From an uncultured Lachnospiraceae bacterium (lineage in GTDB: Bacteria; Bacillota; Clostridia; Lachnospirales; Lachnospiraceae): DNA of 64,000 nt. The stretch covers positions 1 through 64,000 of the forward strand of contig CAJUDH010000008.1 in the NCBI GenBank assembly GCA_910584845.1, read 5' to 3'. The position numbers and the translations under genes are program-made. Position 1 is the stretch's first letter; every line of letters begins with the position of its first letter. Under the pieces are notes generated by a model. The model had not been told where the DNA came from. It searched no databases and was given only the letters and a program-made list of their open reading frames with translations. Below are positions 1 through 7,934 of this stretch, one piece after another.

Positions 1-176
1 TCGTGACAACAAATTTGACGCTGGAAGAATTGCAGAACCCGGAGGACACCGCCCATGCCCGGATATATGACCGCCTTACGGAAATGTGTACCCCCGTCCG
101 CATTACCGGGGAGAATTTCAGAAAAGCCAGAGCAAATTTGTTTTGCTTCCATAATGGTCTACCTCATAAAATGTAA
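1..176 (+). CDS. DnaC/IstB-like helicase loader, C-terminal fragment
   Basis: The reading frame that is open from base 3 encodes about 57 residues and ends at TAA 174-176. It reads VTTNLTLEELQNPEDTAHAR, followed by IYDRLTEMCTPVRITGENFR. This matches the end of DnaC/IstB-type AAA+ ATPases found in integrative elements and phages, where the arginine of IYDR lies near the sensor-2 region. The usual end after the NFR motif is a run of Lys/Glu-rich residues (ETAQEKLERL type). Here it is replaced by a short unrelated tail, KARANLFCFHNGLPHKM. This suggests that the gene was cut by recombination just after the NFR motif. The start lies outside the window. The protein would load a replicative helicase, but this copy is probably a relic of a mobile element. 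Confidence 0.7.
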   Translation, partial: VTTNLTLEELQNPEDTAHARIYDRLTEMCTPVRITGENFRKARANLFCFHNGLPHKM

Positions 177-402
177 GATAAAGAGTTGCCGGACTATTGT
201 AACACACCCCCCAAAATATTGCCATAAACATCTGATATGCGACAAGCCTTAAATGTAGGTTTGCCAAACATATGTTATACCGACTGCAAATCATCCTTTC
301 CTACCTGATTAGGGTATTTCCACCCCAGGGGAAGCTTGGGGAAGCAGTTGTAACACATGTATTGTAATCCTACACAAATCGGGAAGAGATTGAACTTATC
401 AC

Positions 403-431
403 TTGACAGACATACTTTATGGTGGTAAATT
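403..431 (+). promoter_or_regulatory. Sigma-A-like promoter upstream of the pnuC fusion
   Basis: TTGACA at 403-408 and TAAATT at 426-431 are separated by 17 bases. It lies about 135 bases upstream of the likely start at 566. It probably belonged to the pyridoxamine-oxidase-like gene whose first codons now precede pnuC. The 177-402 stretch upstream shows no gene. Confidence 0.55.
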
Positions 432-565
432 TATACATGATAATTCAATAAACTATGATACTCATCTGCCACCGGGTAGAGGAGTCAATCGCTGGAATTT
501 CTGTCGTTAGGTCAAAGAAGATAGAAAGTTCCGGCGATTTTATTTTTAAAAGAAAGAGGCAGGGC

Positions 566-1333
566 ATGTTTAGAGAAATGCGTAGAAGAAGGCAGGTATT
601 GGAAGAAAAGGGGGCAATTGCCATATTGGAAAAGAGGGAATCTGATGTTTTAGCTTTGAGAAATCCGATAAAAAGCATAACAAAGAAAGAGTGGGGGATC
701 TTGATATGTTCTATGTTGATTATAGGAATTTCCAATTTAGTGACAGGAAATGTTAATATGCTGATGCTGTTAGCTGCGTGGATAGGGGTTATCTCTCTGA
801 TATTGGCAGCTAAGGGGAATGTATGGGCACAGATTCTTATGGTTGTATTCAGTGTCCTTTATGCTGTAATCTCTTGGACATTCCGATATTGGGGAGAAAT
901 GATTACTTATCTGGGGATGACATTACCAATGGCGGTATGTTCAACTATAACATGGTTGAAAAATCCATCGGAAAACGGAAAAGAAGTCGCCATTCAGGCA
1001 TTGACCAGAAAACATATGATTGTACTTTTGTCCTTTGGAAGTGTGGTTGCCGCTTTCTTTTACTATATCTTACAAGCGCTGGATACTCCAAATATTGTAC
1101 TAAGCACAGTTTCAATCGAAACAAGCTTTTTGGCGGCAGCGCTGACGCTGCTGCGGTCTTCCTATTACGCATTGGGGTATGCAGCAAACGACCTGGTATT
1201 GATTGTACTATGGATACTAGCTTCATTTAAAAATCCTGAATATATACCGGTTGTCATAAATTTTGCTATTTTCTTATTTAATGATATGTATGGATTTTTA
1301 TGCTGGAGGAAAAGGGAACTTAGTGTCAAATAG
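566..1333 (+). CDS. pnuC: PnuC-like nicotinamide mononucleotide/riboside transporter fused to a foreign N-terminus
   Basis: From about residue 32 onward this is a PnuC-family transporter with six or seven membrane segments. Recognisable stretches are NVWAQILMVVFSVLYAVISW, FRYWGEMITYLGMTLPMAV and SSYYALGYAANDLVLIVLW. PnuC proteins move NAD precursors such as nicotinamide riboside across the membrane. The first 31 residues, MFREMRRRRQVLEEKGAIAI and onward to SDVLAL, instead resemble the beginning of pyridoxamine 5'-phosphate oxidase/NimA-like proteins. The two are joined in frame near base 656. I chose ATG 566 because a GAGG-type site precedes it. A longer frame begins at 455, and TTG 656 could start PnuC alone. 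Function depends on whether the extra soluble N-terminus is tolerated. Confidence 0.8.
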   Translation: MFREMRRRRQVLEEKGAIAILEKRESDVLALRNPIKSITKKEWGILICSMLIIGISNLVTGNVNMLMLLAAWIGVISLILAAKGNVWAQILMVVFSVLYAVISWTFRYWGEMITYLGMTLPMAVCSTITWLKNPSENGKEVAIQALTRKHMIVLLSFGSVVAAFFYYILQALDTPNIVLSTVSIETSFLAAALTLLRSSYYALGYAANDLVLIVLWILASFKNPEYIPVVINFAIFLFNDMYGFLCWRKRELSVK

Positions 1334-1459
1334 ACAATTTCCCGTTTATTATATCTGAAACTATAACAGGCATATCGGAAATTTTTAAATAGCCCACAGC
1401 GATCTTTGACGTTTTGATAATTCACGATATATTAGACGCAAGGAATGGAGGGATTTGAG

Positions 1460-1811
1460 ATGCCAAAAAAGAAGAACCCTCCATACGGGCATTATTGTAA
1501 AATGTGTGGCGAATACAAGCCAAACGAGAAGGTTTCCGGTAAAGGCCATGCAGTCCATATCTGCAAAGCCTGTTTTCGTTCAGCACTGTGGAAAAAGCGG
1601 CAGCAATGGATATGAACCGGTTCATGGGTTTCTCAATGAGGCGGCTTTCAGAGAGTGGGAAGAAATGGCTGAAAGCCAAAACAAAGGATGATTGCCCGGA
1701 AGTGGCAGAAAGGGCCTGGGGCGTTTTCCATGTCTGCTATCCCCCCCTCCAGGGCGTAATGCTATGGAAAAGCGGAGTATAGAAACATTCAATCTAAAAA
1801 TGTGGAAGTAA
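1460..1811 (+). pseudogene. Small zinc-ribbon-like conserved protein, broken by two frameshifts
   Basis: The first frame starts at ATG 1460 after GGAGGGATTTGAG and gives MPKKKNPPYGHYCKMCGEYK, then NEKVSGKGHAVHICKACF. This has a paired CxxC...CxxC pattern typical of a small zinc-binding protein that I recognise only as a conserved clostridial hypothetical. After about base 1575 the homologous reading continues in another frame (VEKAAAMDMNRFMGFSMRRL to VFHVCYP). After the C7 run at 1741-1747 it continues in a third frame (RNAMEKRSIETFNLKMWK), ending at TAA 1809-1811. All three pieces together would give about 115 residues. The function is unknown. The reading-frame breaks could be real decay, homopolymer variation or sequencing error. 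Confidence 0.6.
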
Positions 1812-1870
1812 CAGGAAATGGAGGCCTCTCATTTAGGCAAATAGTTTCCAGATTATTTGAGGTGAAAAAG

Positions 1871-1916
1871 TTGACCAAATTCTTTAAAACTGCTATAATT
1901 AAACTATAAGTTTAAT
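1871..1916 (+). promoter_or_regulatory. Promoter and overlapping operator of the tetR gene
   Basis: TTGACC (1871-1876), a 17-base spacer and TATAAT (1894-1899) form a strong sigma-A-type promoter. The inverted repeat ATTAAAC-TATAA-GTTTAAT (1898-1916) covers the -10 region and the transcription start. This is the position expected for an autoregulatory TetR operator, since the regulator gene starts 17 bases later. Confidence 0.7.
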
Positions 1917-1932
1917 TTGAAGGAGGCAGGCA

Positions 1933-2574
1933 ATGGCGCGGAGAAAAAAAGAGCCGAAAAGCGTACACCGGGAAAACATTGCTTCCGCTGCGTCAGTGTT
2001 GTTCATGGATAGAGGTATAGCGGCAACCTCTATGGACGATATAGCAAAAGCAGCCGGATATAGTAAAGCCACTTTATATGTGTATTTTGAGAACAAAGAG
2101 GAAATTGTTGGTATCTTAGTGCTGGACAGCATGAAAAAACTTTACCATTACATCGTTTCTGCATTGGAGCAACAAGAAACCACAAAAGGACAATACAATT
2201 TTATTTGCCGCGGATTGGTTCGGTATCAGGAAGAATTTCCGTTCTACTTCAAAATGGTATTGGATAAAATCAATATCGATTTTGAAAGCCACGATTATCT
2301 TCCCGAAGAAAAAGAAACCTATCAAATAGGGGAAGAAATAAACGAAAAGATAAAGGGATTTTTAATATCCGGCATGGAGAAAGGCGATTTGCGCAACGAT
2401 CTGAAAATCATGCCTACTATTTTTATTTTGTGGGGTACGTTGTCCGGGCTTATTCAGCTTGCGGTAAATAAAGAAGAATATATTAAAAAAGCAATGGGGT
2501 TATCAAAAGTCCAGTTTTTAGAATATGGTTTTCATAGGCTGTATTGTTCTATTTCCGACCGTGGGGAGTGGTGA
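1933..2574 (+). CDS. TetR/AcrR family transcriptional regulator
   Basis: The 213-residue protein has the N-terminal helix-turn-helix of TetR regulators: residues 15-60 include ASVLFMDRGIAATSMDDIAK and AAGYSKATLYVYFENKEEIV. The rest is a helical ligand-binding domain with no recognisable specificity. ATG 1933 follows AAGGAGG with good spacing. The gene sits directly behind a promoter with an overlapping inverted repeat, which suggests autorepression. A 43-residue membrane peptide gene follows one base after the stop codon and is probably co-transcribed. In this family such pairs often control a membrane protein or exporter, but the partner here is truncated or unusually small. Confidence 0.93.
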   Translation: MARRKKEPKSVHRENIASAASVLFMDRGIAATSMDDIAKAAGYSKATLYVYFENKEEIVGILVLDSMKKLYHYIVSALEQQETTKGQYNFICRGLVRYQEEFPFYFKMVLDKINIDFESHDYLPEEKETYQIGEEINEKIKGFLISGMEKGDLRNDLKIMPTIFILWGTLSGLIQLAVNKEEYIKKAMGLSKVQFLEYGFHRLYCSISDRGEW

Positions 2575-2575
2575 A

Positions 2576-2707
2576 ATGAGAATATTCAAGAAGAAAATAA
2601 TATTATCTGTTATGATGCTCCTTTTGCCGGCCAGCTTCGTTTGGGGAATCCTCTGCCTTAAAAGAGTTGCAGACTATAATTTAGCCAGAAATACGGTGGA
2701 AGTTTAG
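2576..2707 (+). CDS. Small single-span membrane peptide, possibly a truncated gene
   Basis: ATG 2576 lies two bases after the tetR stop codon and is preceded by GGGGAGTGGTGAA. The product has 43 residues: MRIFKKKIILSVMMLLLPAS, then FVWGILCLKRVADYNLARNT and VEV. A Lys-rich start followed by about 20 hydrophobic residues indicates one membrane segment or an uncleaved signal. I do not recognise it. The abrupt end followed by 150 bases without a reading frame suggests that it may be the stump of a longer membrane or exported protein regulated by the adjacent TetR. The alternative is a genuine small membrane protein. Confidence 0.4.
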   Translation: MRIFKKKIILSVMMLLLPASFVWGILCLKRVADYNLARNTVEV

Positions 2708-2860
2708 AACTTTCAAATATGGCTCCCAGTGGGGCTTGTGCGACAATTAAACTGGCATTTGACAAAGTGGGCTGATATTTTTATTTATGAAAAGGTTTGG
2801 AGCAAAAGCAGAATGGATTGACAATATAGAAAAATCGGGATTGAATGGAGGGTATTCCGG

Positions 2861-3583
2861 ATGGAAAAAATAGATGCTAACGGACTTATACGAAGAATTT
2901 TTACACCTACAATAGTTTTAAGTTTGAGTTATTTGATATTGGGGCATTTTTGCAATATACCACATATATTGCTATTTTGTATTTTGGGGACAGTAATATT
3001 GGTGCCAATGGAGTTAGGCATAATTTTATCTGCAAGCAAAAGGGAAAATGGGGCATATTCACTTAAAAGTGCATTTGTTGGGCAAGAGAAATTGCAACGA
3101 TGGAAAATTCTAATCATTGCATTTGTTTTCTTTGGAGCGGCAGGATTGCTTTCGGCGTATGTTGCACCTTTAGAAAATCAGTTTTTTGCTCAAATGAGGG
3201 CTGAATTACTCCATCGTCTACCGATCGGTTTTGATTGGACAAATTTTGAGTATATGAAATTGTTTTCAAAACCAATACGGATATTGACTTGCATATATTA
3301 TAGTATTTTTAATGTGTTAATTGCACCAATAACCGAAGAATTATTTTTTAGAGGATATTTAACCTCGCACTACAAAAAGCAAAGCTCGTTTCTCCCAATA
3401 CTTATAGCGGTATTGTTTTCACTTTATCATTTTTGGTTGCCTTTTAATAATGTATTTCGTATATTAGCATTTGCATCCGTTGCATATGTGGCATATAAGA
3501 AAAAGAATCTGTATATAAGTATATGTTTTCATTGCTTATGCAACTTGTTTTCGGCAGTTTGTTTTGCAGCAGCGATATTATGA
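2861..3583 (+). CDS. CPBP family intramembrane glutamic endopeptidase
   Basis: The 240-residue polytopic membrane protein carries the CPBP (Abi/CaaX-like) signature. ITEELFFRGYL places the paired glutamates at residues 159-160 with Arg164. A conserved His190 lies in SLYHF, and His224 and Asn228 lie in SICFHCLCNLF. These four motifs form the membrane-embedded active site in characterised relatives such as Rce1-type proteases. Bacterial members are often linked to bacteriocin immunity or processing of small peptides. No peptide precursor is visible next to it, so the substrate is unknown. ATG 2861 follows GGAGGGTATTCCGG. The gene is AT-rich (visibly more than the region after 4.4 kb), which fits acquisition by transfer. 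Confidence 0.85.
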   Translation: MEKIDANGLIRRIFTPTIVLSLSYLILGHFCNIPHILLFCILGTVILVPMELGIILSASKRENGAYSLKSAFVGQEKLQRWKILIIAFVFFGAAGLLSAYVAPLENQFFAQMRAELLHRLPIGFDWTNFEYMKLFSKPIRILTCIYYSIFNVLIAPITEELFFRGYLTSHYKKQSSFLPILIAVLFSLYHFWLPFNNVFRILAFASVAYVAYKKKNLYISICFHCLCNLFSAVCFAAAIL

Positions 3584-4328
3584 CAATTTCCGGTTTGCCA
3601 GGCGGAATAAATACGCCCAGAGCCAACAGGCTTGTGAGAAATCATAGTTTGTTGGCTTGCCTTATGCATGGGCTATTTTTTTATCGGCTGAAAAGGAATA
3701 ATACCGCTAATTTTTTCTGTTCCTTGACCACATTTTGGCCTTTGGATTTTATAATGGCATTACGATAGTCGAATCCGGTTTTGGTTTCGATATATAGCAT
3801 ACCTATTTCCTGCGTGTTCCACAGATTTTGTTTTTGGATGAGGCTGGAACCTGTATGGTTGTGCTTGGACGGGGCATTGGCGGGTAAGCACCTTGATAAC
3901 AACATTCTTATTTCCACAGTAGTTTAAGCAGATAACGGACCTTAGGAAGCAGGTTGGCAGTTTCCTGCCCCGTGCAGCCTTTTTGCAGGGCAGGCGGTGG
4001 TTAACCAAGAAGGGCGCCTATCTTAAAAGTATAAAAGTGCGGCGGCAGGATCCCGTTTTTTGCTTCTGAATATTATGGGGGCATATAAGGGTGCTCGTTG
4101 TATCTGGCCTGGGCAGATGCCCGGTCAGCCTGAATATCATAGGTGCATTAAGGGTGCTGCCAAATCAAGCTGTTAATTTGAAACGTTGATTAAAAAGGCA
4201 AGGCATCTTTTTGCCCTGCCATCTTTAATACGGAAAATTTTGAAGCGATGGGTGGGGTAAAGGGGAGGGAAAAAATCTTCTATGAAAAAATTTCTGTAAC
4301 AACGGTTCTATTTTTTCGATTTTACTTA
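3584..4328. other. Gene-free stretch with an imperfect direct repeat
   Basis: I find no convincing gene here. Two short minus-strand frames (about 3681-4008) match nothing I know and may be relics. An imperfect direct repeat of about 30 bases occurs at 4066-4095 and 4130-4158, sharing the cores CTGAATAT and TAAGGGTGCT. A small palindrome GGGCAGATGCCC lies between them. A hairpin GGCAAGGC...GCCCTGCC lies near 4197-4220 without a strong T tract. Confidence 0.5.
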
Positions 4329-4353
4329 TCAAGCAGGGGAAACATGCCGATAT
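4329..4353 (+). promoter_or_regulatory. Sigma-D (flagellar sigma-28)-like promoter for the chemoreceptor
   Basis: CCGATAT at 4347-4353 is a perfect match to the Bacillus sigma-D -10 element. TCAA at 4329-4332 lies 14 bases upstream and matches the TAAA -35 element in three of four positions. The element is about 100 bases before the receptor start. Sigma-D control is normal for chemoreceptors. Confidence 0.55.
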
Positions 4354-4455
4354 ACTGTTAAAAATGCTGTGTGAAAAATAAGCAATATAGAACATAAGGA
4401 TTATTTTTCATAATTGGCAACTATGGGCGGCAGAACAGAAAAGGAGGATAAAGAC

Positions 4456-6162
4456 ATGATCAATTACATACGAAATTTAAAAATCAGATTTAAACTTTAT
4501 GTCCTCATAGGCGTTGCGCTGATTGGTATGTTTATGATCGGCGGCATGTCATTTTGCCTTATGGGCCGAATGAATGACATGACAAGTGATATTTCAACAA
4601 GCTGGCTCCCCAGCATTAATACGGCAAGGGACTTGACCACTACCATTTCTAATATCCGTCTGAATGAATTGGGGTACCTGACGGCAATTTCTGACGATGT
4701 AGAAGCATCCAGCCTTCAGTACCTTCAAAGTGAAAAACAAAAGATGGATACCCTTTTGGCTACTTATGGGGAGTTAATTGATGAAGAAGAAAGGAATTTC
4801 TATGAGAATGCAATGGACCTGTGGGCCCAGTACGATAAAGCAGATGAAGAAATGATGGCGTTAGCCAAACAGGGCCGCACGGAAGAGGCCCGCGCTATTT
4901 TGGAAGGGGAATGTGTAGGGCTTTACAATTCTTTAAACAGCGCCTTCCATGATATTGTTGTATACAATACAGAAGGCAGTGACGCTGCGACAAAGGAGAG
5001 CTTTTTCCTATACCGGACGGCCACCTTCCTTATGGCGGCAGTTATCTTTGCAATCATCCTTGTGGGGGTTTTCTTTTCCTTTGTGATTATACGCTTGATA
5101 AAAGCCCCGATTTCCGAAATCGAGAGCGCCGCCATAAGAATGGCAGAAGGCGATTTGGATGTAGAGATTACTTATACCTCTAAAGATGAACTGGGTGTCC
5201 TTGCCACGCAGGTACGCAGGTTAATCCATAAGCTTCGGCTGATCATTGATGACGAGAATAAATTCCTTGCCAAAATGGCCGCGGGGGATTTTACGGTGGA
5301 TTCGATCTGTGAAGAAGAATATACGGGAGGCTTCCATCCGTTGCTGATTTCTTTCCGGGGCATTGCAGAAAAGCTCAACGACACCATGCTGCAAATCAGC
5401 CAAAGTTCCGCTCAGGTCGCAAGTGGGTCAGGACAGGTCTCTAACGGCGCCCAGGCCCTTTCCCAAGGGGCAACCGAGCAGGCAAGTTCCGTGCAGGAGC
5501 TTGCTGCCACCATTAATGAAATCTCCAACAAGGTAAAGCAGAATGCAGACAATGCACGGCAGGCCAATGAAAAGGCAGGCAACATCCGTACAGAAATGAA
5601 TGTGAGCAACGAAAAAATGCAGCAGATGATACAGGCAATGGGTGATATCAGCAACTGTTCCAATGAAATCGGTAAAATCATTAAAACAATTGAAGATATT
5701 GCTTTCCAGACCAACATCCTTGCCCTTAATGCTGCTGTAGAAGCCGCCCGCGCAGGTACTGCAGGAAAAGGCTTTGCAGTAGTGGCAGATGAAGTCCGTA
5801 ACCTGGCAAGCAAAAGTGCAGAGGCATCGAAGAACACTTCGGTTTTGATTGAAAATTCGTTAAAGGCAGTAGAAAACGGAACCCGGATTGCCGACGAAAC
5901 TGCGCAGTCTTTGTTCCAGGCAGTAAATGGCGTAAATGAAATGGCAGGCATTATCGGGCAAATTTCCGAGGCCAGCAGCATTCAGGCGGATTCCATCTCC
6001 CAGGTTACTATGGGGATTGACCAGATTTCCAATGTTGTACAGACAAACTCGGCGACTGCGGAGGAAAGCGCGGCCGCAAGCGAAGAATTGTCCAGCCAGT
6101 CGCAGCTTATGAAGAGCCTCGTGGAACGGTTTAAGCTAAAAAACAGTCCTGGGGTATTTTAA
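4456..6162 (+). CDS. Methyl-accepting chemotaxis protein
   Basis: The 568-residue receptor has a first membrane segment (about residues 15-38), an extracytoplasmic four-helix-bundle ligand domain, and a second membrane segment near 190-212. A HAMP domain follows (around AAIRMAEGDLDVEITYTSKD), then a long coiled-coil signalling domain. The signalling tip is recognisable in EDIAFQTNILALNAAVEAAR followed by GKGFAVVADEVRNLA. It would bind an unknown ligand outside the cell and control CheA. The C-terminus (KNSPGVF) has no CheR-binding pentapeptide. ATG 4456 is preferred to an upstream start because AAGGAGGATAAAGAC precedes it. The gene is monocistronic and sits behind a sigma-D-like promoter. No other che genes are in the window. 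Confidence 0.95.
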   Translation: MINYIRNLKIRFKLYVLIGVALIGMFMIGGMSFCLMGRMNDMTSDISTSWLPSINTARDLTTTISNIRLNELGYLTAISDDVEASSLQYLQSEKQKMDTLLATYGELIDEEERNFYENAMDLWAQYDKADEEMMALAKQGRTEEARAILEGECVGLYNSLNSAFHDIVVYNTEGSDAATKESFFLYRTATFLMAAVIFAIILVGVFFSFVIIRLIKAPISEIESAAIRMAEGDLDVEITYTSKDELGVLATQVRRLIHKLRLIIDDENKFLAKMAAGDFTVDSICEEEYTGGFHPLLISFRGIAEKLNDTMLQISQSSAQVASGSGQVSNGAQALSQGATEQASSVQELAATINEISNKVKQNADNARQANEKAGNIRTEMNVSNEKMQQMIQAMGDISNCSNEIGKIIKTIEDIAFQTNILALNAAVEAARAGTAGKGFAVVADEVRNLASKSAEASKNTSVLIENSLKAVENGTRIADETAQSLFQAVNGVNEMAGIIGQISEASSIQADSISQVTMGIDQISNVVQTNSATAEESAAASEELSSQSQLMKSLVERFKLKNSPGVF

Positions 6163-6797
6163 AAGTAAAGGTTGCGTGTTATAAAAATATCCGGTTTCTG
6201 ATTTGCCGTTTCCGTATATACAACATCGTGCAGACGGCATTGAAATGGCGTAAAGGAGAGCAGGTATGATAAAAGGGGCGCGACCCCAGGCGGCAGCCAC
6301 CAGGCGGCGGTAGGGCTATCCATATAACCGCATAAAAAGTGGCGGCTGCTGAATATGGTGTAGGTAAAGGACAGCAGGGGCTGTTGCAAAAGAAAGGGTT
6401 TCTACAAAATGTGGCTTTGCCATCGGGCAAATCGGAACATATGTTGTGGGGGATCCGGATTTTGCAACAGCCTTTTTTTCGGCATATGGGTTCAAATAAG
6501 AAAACGAATAGTAAGCGGAACCGATGGATCGGATGGTTGAAGGGAAAATGAAGGGCTTCCCCCAGAGGGGCGGGCAGGATTGGGGGATGTGAAGCAACCA
6601 GGGCGGTATGGCGCAAGCCTGTTTTGGGGATTTTGGTATTTGGGAAGCAGGCGCGTAAGGGGTTGAAAAAGGAAGCTGGGCCGGGATTTTGGACATGTGG
6701 CTTGGGGAAAGGGAGGGGGCTCTACGGTCCGTAGGTTGCACAGAAGGGGGACAGGCGGTATGATGTATCTATATTCAGGAAGAGGGGGACAGAAACC
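6163..6797. other. Gene-free spacer between the chemoreceptor and the XRE gene
   Basis: No plausible coding region is visible in this 635-base stretch. It contains the long inverted repeat listed separately (6379-6479) and G-rich runs. The last 20 bases contain AGAGGGGGACAG, the ribosome binding site of the next gene. Confidence 0.5.
6379..6479. repeat. 13-bp inverted repeat ending in T7: terminator or MITE-like remnant
   Basis: GGCTGTTGCAAAA (6379-6391) and its perfect complement TTTTGCAACAGCC (6460-6472) flank 68 bases and are followed by seven T residues. It could act as a terminator with a large loop for the chemoreceptor gene. The CTGTTGCAAA ends also resemble terminal repeats of some insertion sequences, so a short non-autonomous element is an alternative. 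Confidence 0.5.
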
Positions 6798-7379
6798 ATG
6801 GGTTATGTAACAGGGAAGACAATAAAAGGGCTAAGGGAAAGGAGGAGGGCTACGCAGAAAGAGCTTGCGGAAAGGATTGGCGTGAGCGATAAGGCAGTGT
6901 CAAAATGGGAAACCGGCAAAGGGCTTCCGGACATCGGGATTATTGAAGAATTGGCCGGCGCGCTGGGGGTTTCCATTGCGGAACTGCTGACGGGAGATTT
7001 GCGGGAGAACGGGAACCAGTCGGCAAACATGCGGAAGATGTGCTTTTATGTCTGTCCGGTCTGCGGGAATATTATTGCGTCTGTAGGGCATGGGGCTTTT
7101 TCCTGCTGTGGGATTGACTTGCCGGAAGCAGAGGCCGAAAAGGAGGACAACGGCCATTGTATTTGTGTTGAGACAGTGGATCAGGAGTATTCTGTGGCCA
7201 TCAGCCATCCGATGGAGAAGGGGCATTATATCTCGTTTATCGCTTATGTGACATCGGATACAGTGAATTTGGTGAAACTATATCCGGAGCAGGGGATATC
7301 CGTAAGGTTCCGGAAGCAAGGGCATGGCATTATTTATGCATATTGCAACAGGCATGGAATGTTTAGGGCTATGGTATAA
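6798..7379 (+). CDS. XRE-family regulator fused to a desulfoferrodoxin/superoxide reductase-like domain
   Basis: The 193-residue protein begins with an XRE helix-turn-helix (residues 8-64, with TQKELAERIGVSDKAVSKWE). The C-terminal part has the layout of a two-iron superoxide reductase. A desulforedoxin-type Cys4 site is formed by Cys86, Cys89, Cys103 and Cys104 (CPVCGN and CCG). A His4Cys1 site is formed by His120, His137, His143 (SHPMEKGH), Cys183 and His186 (YCNRHG). The spacings agree with known enzymes. The Glu-Lys pair that normally precedes the first histidine and takes part in catalysis is replaced by Asn-Gly. This suggests a redox- or superoxide-responsive regulator rather than an efficient enzyme. 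ATG 6798 follows AGAGGGGGACAG. The gene stands alone, and its targets are unknown. Confidence 0.85.
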   Translation: MGYVTGKTIKGLRERRRATQKELAERIGVSDKAVSKWETGKGLPDIGIIEELAGALGVSIAELLTGDLRENGNQSANMRKMCFYVCPVCGNIIASVGHGAFSCCGIDLPEAEAEKEDNGHCICVETVDQEYSVAISHPMEKGHYISFIAYVTSDTVNLVKLYPEQGISVRFRKQGHGIIYAYCNRHGMFRAMV

Positions 7380-7644
7380 GGATGGCAAAGCTTACGATGG
7401 GGGGGACGGTGAAAAAAGAAATATTGTTTGTTGCAGGAGAAACCATGGGTGATTTTATTTTTCATAAAACAGAGGTTATAACGTACTTAGGAAATCCGAA
7501 TTCCTCTTTAAAACCTTTGGGGTATGGTCGGGCAAGTGGCCTTTGCGGAAGGCTATAATAAAAAATCGTTGAGTGCCGTTAAAGCAATCCGGTTAAAACT
7601 TATCAGGGATGGTGCGGTCGGCCCTTGACAGGAAAAGGGAAGGC
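7380..7644. other. Gene-free spacer
   Basis: No reading frame with a recognisable product is visible. A weak start-like GTGAAAAAAGAAATATTG (7409) leads only into a short frame that I cannot support. Confidence 0.35.
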
Positions 7645-7680
7645 AAAATAGTTGACAAGTCAACTATTTTTTGCTATATT
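7645..7680 (+). promoter_or_regulatory. Promoter with a perfect 12-bp palindromic MarR-type operator
   Basis: AAAATAGTTGAC (7645-7656) and GTCAACTATTTT (7659-7670) are perfect inverted arms separated by two bases. The -35 element TTGACA (7652-7657) lies inside the palindrome, and TATATT (7675-7680) follows after a 17-base spacer. MarR proteins commonly bind such palindromes over a promoter. The downstream operon begins with a marR gene, so autoregulation is likely. Confidence 0.8.
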
Positions 7681-7735
7681 AGCTTTATTTAGAAATGGTT
7701 TCTGCCCTAAACTTTGGAAATGGCTTCCACATAGG

Positions 7736-7901
7736 CTAGTGTACTGTCCAGATTATATCTGGCGAAACTCCGCAGAATAAATTTTCATCAGCAAGGCGGA
7801 GAAGGGAGGCGATGCGGTGGCATCGTTGACCGCCGACAACGCAGCCGGATGGAAATTTAGGCAAGGAGGTTTGCCTGAATAGAATCCGGACAGTACACTA
7901 G
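7736..7901. mobile_element. MITE-like element with 19-bp terminal inverted repeats
   Basis: The element begins CTAGTGTACTGTCCAGATT and ends AATCCGGACAGTACACTAG; the ends are inverted repeats with a single mismatch. The 166-base interior has no gene but contains a CGATGC/GCATCG hairpin. An interior stretch of about 40 bases (GGGAGGCGATGCGGTGGCAT and onward) recurs at 27.7 kb in a second, incomplete copy. The element lies between the promoter at 7680 and the marR start at 8002. Confidence 0.8.
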
Positions 7902-7934
7902 GCAGGTGGTTAGCCCAATGACGCCGCCTGTCCC

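Noticed and set aside
55..252. Plus-strand frame of 65 codons beginning ATGCCCGGATATATG
   Set aside because: It overlaps the DnaC-like frame, which has clear family similarity.
3681..4008. Two overlapping minus-strand frames of about 80 codons
   Set aside because: No recognisable motif or good ribosome binding site; treated as gene-free.
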